In this document: in pieces, positions 47,801 through 58,689 of the stretch
Layout of the letters: each line of letters starts with the position of its first letter
How positions within the stretch are numbered: position 1 is the first letter of the stretch
Assembly: GCA_030737835.1 (NCBI GenBank)
Contig: CM060855.1
Location: forward strand, 1,907,032-1,971,031
Source: Acorus gramineus
Taxonomy: Eukaryota > Streptophyta > Magnoliopsida > Acorales > Acoraceae
Direction: 5' to 3'
Length of the DNA: 64,000 nt
Program-made: the position numbers and the translations under genes
The notes under the pieces: generated by a model
Told to the model about the DNA's origin: nothing
Databases searched by the model: none
Seen by the model: only the letters and a program-made list of their open reading frames with translations

Positions 47801-50800
47801 CTCTCTTATTTCTAACAGTTCCAAAATATAGGGGTGATCTTCCCAAATACTGCTTAATAGGTCCTACCAACTGCGAAAAGTCCTCGATTTTTTCCCCAAC
47901 AAACTCTTTTGTGAAGAAAAGATGGTGCTCACTGCATTTGATTAAAAAATGGTGAACTTAAAACAGTTACAAAATTGCAAACAGACAAAAGCAAGAGAAG
48001 GGAACAGCAAGAGTTGGCCAGCTCCTCCTGATGAATCGAGCAATCAGACCAAAACCTCACCTGTTCTCTATTCTCCACTTTGTGAAGTTTATATGAATCT
48101 CAAGGCTTCAGCTTAAAGAGGTTGCAATATCTTTATTACTTAGCCCTAATGATCTAGCCCCAAGTAGCCCCATGATCCCTCTAGAATACTCCATAACCAC
48201 TTCCCCATTAGAGCACAATTCATCGCTCTGAGGTTCAGTAGCCTTATACTCCCACAGCCTTTCCCACTAGTAATAAATTTCCAGTTAACTACACTTAGTT
48301 TTCTCATATTGCTTTCCACTCCGGATGAGCCTCCTTCTAATGGTTTACTTTTGTTAATGCCCCATTATGAATGACAAATTACAGATGAAAAGGAGGGGAA
48401 GATTGGTGGGCACTGCCTTCGAAAGAACCACCCGTCCACACAGGATCAAATACCTCACCACCCTTCTAGCCTGACAGCCTCTTCTTGAATCACCCTCAAG
48501 CAAACAAACTCCTGTGTAATAACTTCCAAAAACCACTGTCACATCCAAATAACATCGCGATCATTCCTCAGATAAGAAATAAACAAATGTCCAGAAGCAT
48601 CAGCTAAAATTCTCTTCTGGTGAACCATAATTGTTGCATAAATAGCACCATATTTGGCATGCCACCCTTGATAACATTTTCCTTTTTTCTTTTTTTTGTC
48701 TCCATTCCATCCCATTCCGAAAAAGGGACTGCATAAATTGCTTCTGTGGCTGACACATGTGATTGCATGTGATTTATGCACTTTTGATATCTGCAGTTCT
48801 TACTTCGTGTGCTATATAACAAAGTAATGGCTTCAAAGACCCTCCTTGGACATGGTGTGGACACACGACACTTATGCGGCGTGACATTATAAATTTTTCC
48901 TTAAAAGTTTATGCTCACATGAAGTCAAATGATGTTATAATATTAATGGAGTCAATAGCTGACACACCATTGTAGTTATATCAACTTTTCATAGTCTATG
49001 GATCCATGTTTGTTTTTCTTCAAATAAGCATTAACAGATAAAAATTTGTTTATTTATTCATTGCCATATCTTTGCTGTATCTCTTATATTTAAGCTGTAG
49101 CTCTTTTTTTCCAACCAATTTATGGAGTTTTCATCTCAGTCATGTGTATTATCGGATACTGGGTTTGGTGTAAGACTATCCTTTCTCTTTTCCATTACAT
49201 TAAGTGTACTGGCTTTTCCATTACATTAAGTGTACTGGCTGATGCTCGGTTTGTTATCATCATATAAAAATGTGTAGATATTTGCCTTTGCAATTGTCTT
49301 TTATGGAGATTCAGAGGTATCTTAATCTGTTGGATGAATGTGGCAAGAACATCCTTTGCAATTGTCTTTTATGGAGATTCAGAGGTATCTTAATCTGTTG
49401 GATGAATGTGGCAAGAACATCCTTTGCAATTGTCTTTTATGGAGATTCAGAGGTATCTTAATCTGTTGGATGCATGTGGCAACATCCTTTCTGGGGAGTG
49501 GTCTTTATTGGGGGGATACACATTGAGGTTAATTCCCATTATTCTCGAGTTCTTATGAAAGTAGCTGCTTTCTTTCCTCCTCATCATGTCAACTCTTATG
49601 TTATGATATGGGTCCATATGGACTAAGAAAAGTTTTGTCAAGATGGAGATATAAGTGAGGGTTTTTTTTTAGCATAGTGCACCTTGTTATAAGTTGTCGA
49701 ATACTCAGTATGGCATTTCCATCTTTAGTAGTATTTTCACGTGCTGACATCATACGTTAACGATGCTGCTAATCGAAGAACTCTTATGTCCAAAACTTTA
49801 AGGCGTATCAAGGTATGTCATTGACAAATTTATATAGACCCTGGCCCAGCTTGATGCAATGGATATGAATGCTAAGCTAACCCACAAGCAAGAGAGGGGG
49901 AAGAGGGAGGACTCATTCATATTTATCTCATCTTGTTAATTTTTTTACAAAGATCTCATTTTAGTTGGATTACTATGATTGAATGTTGAATTGATTGGCA
50001 TGCGGATTTTCAAAAAAATGTTAATGAACAATTTACTTAGAAATTTTTTTAATGGACTTCTTTTCTAATTGTTACGTCCAACATGAAGCTGATTGCTGGA
50101 GTGGGCTTCTTTTTTAAATTGGCTTCTTGATCAAGAGGAAGTCTTATTTTTGTCACTGTGTGGCATAATTCTAGATCAATGTGCATGTCTGGTCATAGTT
50201 TCAGCTGAATAAAATATGTTGGTAGAATCCCTACCAAATCCTCAAAAAAAAGAAAAAAAATAAGATGTGCATGTTTGGTCTAGACCCAAAAGATACATGT
50301 AGTTGCGTATATGGTACATAAAGCTGCATACAGACACTCATATGTGTATATGTTTGAAAAAAAGTGAAAATTTTAAGATACAAGAAAAATAAGGTATTTC
50401 AACTATGTAATATAATATAAAAAAATTTAAACATTATTAGAAAAATGTAAGAAATTATATTTTATTAATAGATCATAAAGTTTTAAAATGTTACATTGTA
50501 GTTGTTTTTGTACATTATTGGTAGTATCTAAACCCAAAAGACGTATATTCAATGTTGAAATCCATTAGGGGATCATTGTTACTATCATCGCTATCTTCAT
50601 TGTCTTCATCCAAGTAGATTCAATTGTCGGTCCCTTTCCAATCCCTTTACTAGAACTTTATCATCGTCTTTTGTCATACTCGTCAGCCTCTTGTATCGTA
50701 TTTTTTGTCCAAGCCCCCACAAATTTGTTGGGGGGAATTACCACCATCGCTATCGTTGTTATTTTCATCTTAGTAGATTCAAGTGTTGCCAGTCCCTTGT

Positions 50801-53800
50801 GTATTGTCCAAGTTATTTATTGGAGTGTTACAGTCTTCTTCTGTTATATCATCACCAATCTATTGTATGAGAACCTCATTGAATATGTGAATGATATTGA
50901 ATAGCTGACACTCCCATTAGAACTGTATGTGGATATAAATCTTTGAGATTTTGTTCATCCATCTTCTATCCCAACGATTTTTGCTATTTGTCTCCATGTC
51001 AAACATTCTCCTTCATCAAATCTATTGCTTCTGTGATCCACTCATCATCCTCAATGTGACCTAGGTAGATGAGATAATCCTTGTTTCTTCTACAATCTGT
51101 TGAATTATTCTATGATTGTACATTATGACACAAAATTGTTAAGTTTCTTTTGCATGATTTTGTTGTTTTACTTGGTGAAGAGTTATTTGAAGGGGAAAAA
51201 AATGGAGATTAGTTTCAAAATTCATTTTGAGAGGAAAATAGAATGCTAAGCATTATTTTTTCAGGAAGTGCTCCAACACTGGGTGCATGCTGATGTAGAA
51301 GAAGTGATATCTAGAATTATCAATGCCAATAACTTGAACTTCAGAACTTCCACATCGAAGGATGCCCACCAGTTGGTTGGTTTTCTTGGATCGCAATATT
51401 GCCTCGCTATATCTCTGAATATCTGTAATGACATTCTTTTGTTTATTCAGTTGGACGTGTATGATGTCTTGTTCCCATGTCTCCACCACCATCCTCTTCA
51501 GTGAGTCTATGGATTCAAGAAGATGGATATTTTTTACATAGTTCTTGTCAACTTGAAAAACAAAGTGAGATTAAGTACAAAAACAACATTATATAACAGA
51601 CCACGCTTCTATGTTTTTCATCCCCTCTCAATGATAGAAGTGACATGCCTATAGTCCCTCCCTCCCCCTCCCCCTCTCCCTCGATGACCAATTCTAGACT
51701 TTGTAACATTCATTTTTTTTCATACGTAAGGGAGGACTTCCCGCTTTCCTCCACCTATGTTGGGCACCATTAGACTCGTGTTAATATGATTATTGCCATC
51801 ATCTTTTTCTTCTTGAGAAAGTTAAATAGAATGCTAACAATCTCTTAATGTATCACCATTCATTTTGTGGATGCCAATGAACTTTTAATGGTGTCACTGG
51901 CATTCATAAAATGTTCATTGGCAGCCACAAAATGAATGGTGATAAAATAAGAGATTGTTAAGGGCAATAAACAAAGCATCTTATGGTATTAAGGGGCCTG
52001 CACATGCTATGCGACTTGAGTTTTTCCCAAGGAGGGTTGATCACAAAAATTTGGTTTATTAGAAATCTTTTGATAAATTTATATCTGCCTGGGGGGTTGA
52101 AATGAATTGTACAGATGTCTAAATCTAATGGGCACATTGTGGCGCAAAGCTGTTTTGATAGTAATCTTAACAAAGACAATTTGGCAAATTTCATATTTTG
52201 TAGGGGTTTAATTTCATCCTGCACAGGGATTTTGTGAACATTGAGGATTGTTTTGCTGCTGGAGCATATTCCACATGCCTTTAGAATTGCAGTTACAATA
52301 GTAGATATTTGGAAATTTTGCATACTACCATAATCCATTCGATTTGCTGGTGGAATCATGAGGTTATTGTATTTGTCAGGTTTACTTTTAAGTTTGTTCC
52401 ATTGAAGTTCTAATGAATTTCTGAAATCAAAGTTGTGCTTTCATCAATTGATATAATCAACTATTGAGGAAATACAGAAGACCAACATTGATATATAATG
52501 CTAAAAACCGAAATTTCAGATGACATTTATCATGTTATAATGGTACCTCAATTCTGTGTGTGTGTGTGTTTCTTCTTGTTTGTATGAAATTTATGTTAAG
52601 AACAATGCTTTTGTTTTCACTGCTTTGTTCACAATAAAATCAATGTGCGGTTTATGTGCCTTATTTTTAACAATTTTTCTCTGCTTTTTTCAACTTCCCA
52701 AGCTCCTTGGCTACAGGGTTCAGCAGCCTAAAGTCTGCCTGATTGCCTTAAAATTTTCATATTTAACCACCATTTTATCAAGAGGAATGCATTGGGATTT
52801 TTTAAAAAAACTATTCAATTAGAATATATTCTCTGGTTCATGCATTATTGTATATGGCATCAAATTGTGACATTAGTTGTGGATAGAAGACATGGGTAGT
52901 TATATGCAAGTGGTAGTAATGCCAAGTATCTATAAAAAAAAAAGGGTCAGTTTCGTGTTCATTCTCATTCTCTTCCTGTTGGAACATCCACGAAAATTCT
53001 GTTTGGTATCTTCCATTCCTTTGTTTATTCTTGGATATTTTAGGCAAAATTTCTCCTTCTTCTGGACCAGAGTTATCAAACTGGCCCTAAGTGATGCTAA
53101 ATTAACTTATATGCACAAATATAAGCAGGTTTTGGCGCTCATGCACATGTATCTTGTTTTCCTCCAGTGTGTGACTAGAATTACAATTGGTTGACTGAGA
53201 TAGGGAGGATAACCTAGTGAGCATCTCTTTTTTTTTTTGAGATTGCAATTAAGATTAAGTAATTTGTAGATTAGCTTTGTCTTATCTTTCTAAATAGCAT
53301 AATCATTTGTGGAATGCTACTCTCCCTTGTGTTCTCGAAATATTTCATCCAAGAAAGAGAGAAAGAGAGTAAAGGGAACCTGCCTTGTGTTTATTTATAT
53401 GTATTAATTGATTCTTATAATATTCAAAGTTTTTTTTGGCATGGGTTTATCAGCACTTTCTTGTTTTAGCATTTGATGAATGATACACACTTCTTTTCCT
53501 CTTGCAGAAGTTTTTAATTGGTGGAAGGTTGTTATTTGGACCTGATGCTAGGTCACTGCTAGTAACTATATCCCTCATCCTCGTCCCTGTGGTGATATTT
53601 TGTGTATTTGTTGCAAGGCATCTTCTCCATCAATTTGCTGCATACAATACAGGATATGCTGTTTTGATTGTTGCAATTGTTTTCACCTTATATGTGAGTA
53701 TCTCTAGTATAATTTGGAGTTTTACCTTTTGATTATCTATAACCTACAAGGCTACATATATGTTGTGCGATAGTTTAGAACTTTAGCTGAACCTTTAATG

Positions 53801-56800
53801 ATTATCTGTGAGAAACCGCTGCTGAATTTTTTTGGGTTGGGGGGGGGGGGGTGTAAAATTTTATATTTCTCCTGAACAAATGAATTTCTTAAAACATTGA
53901 TTGCTTGTTAAGCACTCAATGGACACATTCAAAATTTGAGCCTTAATAATTTCATATAGGCTTTTTGAGTTTTTTTAATTATTTGACTTCATTGTTGGAA
54001 GATGGTGGTTGTCAGCATCATTTACAACCATAGGGTGTTGGACATATATATCAAAATGGAGAAAAGAAAATAACTTAAAATGCTTCATTTTTAGCCCACC
54101 ATACCACCTCACCAATAAAAGCTGTGGAACTTTCTTAATTTAATGTCAAACATCCACTTCTGCTAGTGTAAACATTAGATTGTCGTAATCATTGTCTTTG
54201 ATCCACGTGATGTCTTGAACTTGGGATGGGTATCAGGCACTAAGTTGACAGTGGAAGAACAACTTACAGTATAGAAGGCATGGATGAAATATTTACACTA
54301 TAGTAACCATAGTTTGAAGTGCGGCTGCACGTACCGGTACGTGCGGCCGCACATGCTGATGTGCGCGCCCCTGGCGCGCATTCCCCCCAATATGCGGTAC
54401 ACGTTTGAATTCAGTTCAAACGGAATTCGAACGGTAAGAGGGCGTTCGAACTGACTTCGAACGGTAAAACCTACCTCTGAGTTCGGATTGTCGTTCGAAC
54501 GGTAATTAGAACGGCAACATACCGTTCGAAAGTCGTTCGAACGCAATTCGAACGTCCTCTGGACGTTCGAATTCAGTTCGAATGGGGGTTCGAACGGTTG
54601 CCTTACCCTATGTGCGACCGCATGTTCGGTACATGCGGCCGCATATGCCATGTGCGGACCCCACCGCACATGCGGTCCGCACATGGTTTTGAACTATGAT
54701 AGTAACTATAGTTTTAGGATATGATGTTTCTTCTTGTAATTTGAATATTTCCTAAATAATGGTTGATGAAACTTGAAGTAAGTCATAATTAAACATGATG
54801 TGCATGCCTCTCTTGAGCGCACACATCTTCCTTTGAGTTTATCAACACCCACACCACAGTTTTATAAGTTGAAACTTGTTTACAATATACTTTATGGCAT
54901 TTCCTGCTTTTCCCTGGCCATTACCTTTTTTCATGAGCATGGGGAAGCAATTATTGTCTATGTGGTTCACTGATGTCTAGCTTGGCAAGGGGATAAGATT
55001 TTGAGGATAATATATCCCAATTTTATGGTATAAAAGGTCAATAGATTTTGTCTTTATTTACATTTGTCAAAATAGGGATAAAAAGAGGGGAGAAGCGTTC
55101 ATCTAGCCCTTGCGTGGTGCCGTGGTACAAAAAATCTCCAATTTAAAATCAGAACAATTGTCCACTCTTTATCCCTATTTTTATGTATAACAAACAGGAT
55201 AATTGTTATTTAACCACTTTTCCGGCCACTTATCCCCTCACCAAACTAAGCCCGCCTGAGTGACATTTATGTCTTTTGCATAAATTTGAATTATTATTGA
55301 TATGTTGATTGCTGTCGATTAACATATGTATGCATGCATATACAAAGACAAATTGGAAATTACTAATTCTAATTCAAGATTGAACTTCTGTCAAATATTT
55401 TTTTTTTTGGACTTCTAATTCAAGATCGGACTTCTATCAAATATTACATGGTAGGTTTTGGCATTGTTGCTTATTACCTCAGCCCAAGATCCAGGCATTG
55501 TTCCACGTGCTTCACATCCTCCAGAGGAAGAGTTCTCTTATGATCCTTCAGTCACAGGTGATATAGGTGGAAGACAAACACCAGGCCTACAGTTCCCACG
55601 CACCAAAGAGGTTTTTGTCAATGGTCGACCAGTCAGGATCAAATACTGTGACACCTGCATGCTCTATCGTCCGCCTCGTTGCTCTCATTGCTCAATCTGC
55701 AATAATTGTGTTCAGCGGTTCGATCATCATTGCCCATGGGTTGGACAATGCATTGGACAGGTTCGCTACTTGACAAAAGCTATTCTCATCTATTATTCAT
55801 TCACCAGTCCAATCTTCTTTTATACACTTGTTATAATTTCTTAAACACTCAGCGGATATGAAAATGTTAACTTTTTTTTATTGGTTACTGTTTTAGACTA
55901 TAAAGCATTCTTGGCGTGTATATTTATTTAATCCGGCAATGTGCCATTAATTGTATTTCTTTGACCCTTTAGGTTCATGTGCTCTCTAATTTAATCTATA
56001 TTGTATCAATTGCATTCTTGAAGAGAGAACTGTTTGGATGAATATGATTGAATAATATTGACATCAGCATAAACTTCAAGATTTGGTTGGCTGTGGAGTG
56101 AGTACTTTGAAAATTTGAAATCATCCCACATCAGAATCATTTAAATTTTATGACGACTTGTCAACCAACATTCCGCTTGCAATTATGTCAAAATCCTGAT
56201 ATAGTCAAGTTGATAGGTAGAGTACACCTTTTTAATGGGTGATAGGATCTGCAATTGTAGAATCAATTAAAAGCTACTAGAAAGAGAAAAGGAAAAAGGA
56301 AAGCATAAGCTATTGGATGTATTTCCTATATGGTTTAGCTAAAGAAGATTAACCTTTTTTGGTGGGGGGAACACGTCACCTCAATTTATTACTAGATGGT
56401 GGGCAACTACAAAGTAAATTGTCCATTTCTTCTCAACATTGCAAGAAGCATGATTCTACACCTCTGATGTAATGAATCCACCTGAATGATGAATGATCTC
56501 AATTGATTGTCCCACAACAGGATCCTGTATTAGCAGTATCATAATGTTCCCTTTAATATGGCAGCAGCCAATGTACCATCTAAAATACCAATATTTCTGT
56601 ATCATGTATGCTTCTTGATTATGACTAATTAATCTTTAAATAATTAAGCCAGAATCTTACGCAACTATCTAGTACCATCTCACACACACACGAGCTGTGT
56701 ATGATGCCTTTAAGAAATGCATATTACTCTGGGTGGGAATGGGATGGATATGATAGACTGACAGCATGCAATATCTTACATGTATTTCATCTAAAGATTT

Positions 56801-58317
56801 CTTTTATGTCTTGCCTATTCTATTTTGTTTTTCACTTAAAGTTGTTCTTCGTGTGTGTCAACTAACTAAAAGTCTTTAAGTGCAGCGGAATTACCGTTAC
56901 TTCTTCATGTTTGTCTCATCCTCGGCACTTCTTTGCGTCTATGTGTTTGCCATGTCAGCGCTCTACATTAAGTTCCTCATGGATGGGGATTATCCCACAG
57001 TTTGGAAAGCATTGAAGCATTCTCCTGCCTCAATTATACTCATGGCCTATTGTTTCATCGCTATGTGGTTCGTTGGTGGACTCACAGGCTTCCATTTATA
57101 CCTCATAGGCACCAACCAGGTCAGTTCTTTCCCCGATCTGAATAATCCACAGTATTTTATCCTTGTTGCCGGTTGTTCTTGTTTGAGTTTTGGGCCTTTT
57201 AATGCAAGGTTTATGGTATCATATATTGGTACTGCCTTTATGGCTTTCACATCAATACCACATTTTCTGTGTGTTTATGAACTTTGAACAGTGCATACTT
57301 GTAAATTTGGAAGTCTATTCATCCTCCACAAAACACATCTATACTTTAAACTATGTCATATTTATGGTGAGATGTATAAGTTATACAGTTTGTTTGATTC
57401 AATTAAAGCTTAATTTTTTCTTGTTTGATTAAAGTCTAAGGCTCATTTGAAACCAGTCTTCGTAAAACAATTTTTATAAAATTACTCTCCTTTTGTAAAG
57501 AAATTTTTTTTTATTATTATTTTTAACACAAAAAACAAAAATTCGAAATCAAAAGCTAGAGTTTGAAAGAGTCCATTTTAAAACGGTTTATCTGGAAAAG
57601 ATTCTGCAAAACCAGAATCAATTTGACAATTGGTACCGAACGGAGCCTAAGTTTCTCATTTATTCCTTTATATATTTTTCTTAGTTTCATTTATTTGACC
57701 TTTGTCCCTTGTGTCTACATTTTTCCATAACTCGCTCTTGACACCAATGTGCGTATGGTTAACATACCATGCCTTCATTGCATCATTCAAATATGCTCTC
57801 TGGGTACATAAATATTTCATTCATTCAATATAATACCATCACACAGACGACATACGAGAACTTCCGATACAGAGCAGACAACAGGCCCAACGTCTACGAC
57901 CAAGGCTGCATTTCCAACTTCCTCGAAGTGTTCTGCACGAAAACCAGTCCCTCCAGGAACAAATTTCGCGCCTACATTCAGGAGGAGTCCTTCAACAACC
58001 GGCTTCAGGTGCCACGCCCCCATGATCTGGTAGAGGAGGACGACTCTGGCGGGGACCCGCGTGCAAAAGTTGAGGACGATCTCGAGCTCGGTGGCGACCT
58101 CCTAAAGATCTCGAGGAGGCGCAATTACGAGGAATTCGAGGGGGATGATGATGACGAGGAGGCGCAACAGGACGATGGTTTAGGTCTGCCGGTGTCTCAG
58201 TTTCCGGACAATGAACCGGACAATGGGCAGAATGTGAGCCGGGGAAGGAGAGGGATGAGCTGGGAGATCTCACCTTTGGAAGGAGTGACATCGATGCGCA
58301 AGGAATCACACGATTAG
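44824..58317 (+). CDS. DHHC-type protein S-acyltransferase (PAT), complete, 5 exons, 411 residues
   Basis: The enzyme transfers palmitate from acyl-CoA to cysteines of target proteins at Golgi, plasma or other membranes. Exons: 44824-44862, 53508-53693, 55455-55760, 56886-57119 and 57847-58317, all junctions phase 0 with GT-AG. The start is fixed by the family N-terminus [13 protein letters not shown]. Membrane spans lie at about 30-49, 63-83, 183-206 and 222-246. DPG motif 87-89. The Cys-rich domain is 140-190, with [20 protein letters not shown] and the catalytic DHHC at 165-168 (Cys168 is expected to form the acyl-enzyme). TTYE (TTxE motif) is at 256-259. The acidic C-terminal tail ([16 protein letters not shown]) is cytosolic. 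Length matches the Arabidopsis relatives in this PAT subgroup. All catalytic motifs are intact and no stops occur. Intron 1 is 8645 bp and holds several transposons. The acceptor of exon 3 (ACATGGTAG) is weak and follows a duplicated segment. Confidence 0.95.
44863..46677 (+). other. First part of PAT intron 1, T/G-rich, no separate gene
   Basis: Transcribed-strand T/G-rich intron sequence. Short frames here (45184, 45475, 45663) are Val/Leu/Cys-rich chance frames. No transposon boundary was recognised. Confidence 0.6.
46917..46953 (+). ncRNA. Perfect 14-bp hairpin downstream of the PBS of the miniature retrotransposon
   Basis: CCCCGCTCTGATTG, a 9-nt loop, then the exact reverse complement CAATCAGAGCGGGG. 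It begins about 40 bases after the PBS, where retroelement RNAs often carry dimerisation or packaging structures. That role is inferred. Confidence 0.5.
47369..47458 (+). repeat. Tandem ~30-bp repeat inside the miniature retrotransposon
   Basis: Three units of CTGACTGACTCAACGAGCGG plus GAGCAACT; the middle unit has AAGAAGAGTGG instead of ACGAGCGG. Confidence 0.85.
48110..48550 (-). pseudogene. LINE (L1-type) reverse transcriptase C-terminal fragment
   Basis: The minus strand reads, with stops and small shifts, [20 protein letters not shown] (48360-48460) and then [13 protein letters not shown]...[17 protein letters not shown] (about 48190-48285). This fits the order 'G+..L.K.vL..LP.Y..SLF' then 'GGLG.R.L..MN.ALLGKWLWR' near the end of plant LINE ORF2. 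Only this portion is present, with no 3' end or poly(A). It lies antisense in PAT intron 1. Confidence 0.6.
49286..49489 (+). repeat. 68-bp minisatellite, three copies
   Basis: Units start at 49286, 49354 and 49422 (CTTTGCAATTGTCTTTTATG...). The first two are practically identical; the third differs near its end (GCATG and a 3-base loss). Located in PAT intron 1. Near-identity suggests recent expansion. Confidence 0.92.
49490..51836 (+). other. Middle of PAT intron 1, no supported gene
   Basis: AT-rich intron. A minus-strand frame at 51253-51492 reads rather protein-like ([20 protein letters not shown]) but has no recognised family or partner exon. Otherwise nothing is seen. Confidence 0.5.
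51837..51958. mobile_element. Hairpin MITE (122 bp), TA-flanked, Stowaway-like
   Basis: The left arm ACAATCTCTTA...ATCACCATTCATTTTGTGG.TGCCAATGAAC is mirrored by GTTCATTGGCAGCCACAAAATGAATGGTGAT...GAGATTGT with few mismatches, so nearly the whole unit folds into one stem. It is flanked by TA on both sides (51835-51836 and 51959-51960), as for Tc1/mariner MITEs. In PAT intron 1, so its transcript could form an imperfect ~50-bp duplex. Confidence 0.8.
51960..53507 (+). other. End of PAT intron 1, no supported gene
   Basis: The 133-codon minus-strand frame at 51958-52359 lacks recognisable motifs. A short (TG)n run is at about 52556-52569. The intron ends in CCTCTTGCAG. Confidence 0.55.
54308..54698. 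mobile_element. 391-bp hAT-type MITE with ten TTCGAA palindromes (PAT intron 2)
   Basis: A perfect 8-bp duplication ATAGTAAC lies at 54300-54307 and 54699-54706. The ends are CATAGTTTGAAGTGCGG and, reverse-complemented, CATAGTTCAAAACCATGTGCGG, followed by arrays of GTGCGG.CGCACATG units in both orientations. The core holds TTCGAA at 54426, 54445, 54456, 54494, 54525, 54536, 54547, 54566, 54577 and 54589, mostly as GTTCGAACGG or AATTCGAACG. GC content is far above the surrounding intron. The 128-codon minus-strand frame across it reflects the repeats and is not a gene. Confidence 0.92.
54978..55248. mobile_element. MITE-like element (~271 bp) in PAT intron 2
   Basis: The ends are TAGCTTGGCAAGGGGATAAG and, reverse-complemented, TAGTTTGGTGAGGGGATAAG; a second inner pair (ATAGGGATAAA.AG.GG) is also inverted. 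No coding capacity. Exact termini and duplication are uncertain by a few bases. Confidence 0.6.
55355..55454 (+). repeat. Duplicated segment at the 3' end of PAT intron 2
   Basis: The block CTAATTCAAGAT.G.ACTTCT.TCAAATATT occurs twice (from about 55366 and about 55416), separated by a T-run. The second copy leads directly into the acceptor ACATGGTAG, so the T-run that would normally serve as polypyrimidine tract lies about 40 bases upstream of the used AG. Confidence 0.7.
55761..56885 (+). other. PAT intron 3, no element recognised
   Basis: An 1125-base intron, AT-rich, beginning GTTCGC and ending TAAGTGCAG. No coding frame or transposon end was seen. Confidence 0.7.
57440..57647. mobile_element. 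PIF/Harbinger-like MITE (208 bp) in PAT intron 4
   Basis: The ends are GGCTCATTTGAAACCAG and, reverse-complemented, GGCTCCGTTCGGTACCA. Both sides carry the trinucleotide TAA (57437-57439 and 57648-57650), as expected for the TWA target of PIF/Harbinger MITEs. No coding capacity. Confidence 0.75.
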
Positions 58318-58689
58318 GGTTTTTTTTATGATTACTTGTTTTTTTATTATTATTTCACTTCCATTAGATTGTTGATTTGTGCAGCAGAAGATTGTTAAAT
58401 GGATATTTTTCTGATTGTGGTTATATGATTCTTTCTGTAAAGTGTCTTTGTGTAATGTTAATGCTTTTCTTCTTCGTTTTGGGAGTCATGAATCTATGGT
58501 GGCGTATTGTGGGGGATGTCCAAAATTCTGTCCTTTTTTTTTTTTTAACTTTTTTAATATTTTTTTGGCAATGATTTGTATGGATTTCAGGCTTATAGTG
58601 GAAGTGGAATTGACCATTTTTGTTACATCAACTTGGTGCAATTTTTGTTATCATTTAAAATGATTTCAGGCCAATTGTTTTATTTAAAA

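Larger units (their letters stand above)
46683..47817 (+). mobile_element. Miniature non-autonomous LTR retrotransposon (1135 bp) in PAT intron 1
   Basis: Two 180-bp LTRs (46683-46862 and 47638-47817) begin TGTTA and end TAACA, and differ at six positions (about 3 per cent). The perfect 5-bp duplication GTTCC lies at 46678-46682 and 47818-47822. The PBS TGGTATCAGAGCC (46863-46875) abuts the 5' LTR and fits initiator-Met tRNA priming. The PPT GGAAGGGGG (47629-47637) abuts the 3' LTR. The 775-bp interior encodes no gag or pol; it holds a perfect hairpin after the PBS, a 3-fold ~30-bp tandem repeat and a duplicated near-PPT block. Each LTR has a TATA-like TATATAAAG. It is larger than classical TRIMs and smaller than LARDs, and needs an unknown autonomous partner. 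Confidence 0.95.

Noticed and set aside
51253..52359. Antisense frames of 79 and 133 codons in PAT intron 1
   Set aside because: No recognised motif, no splice-compatible partner, and they lie within an intron of a well-supported gene on the other strand.
54298..54684. 128-codon minus-strand ORF
   Set aside because: Spans the TTCGAA-rich MITE exactly; the peptide is periodic with the repeats and lacks stops only because of GC-rich composition.
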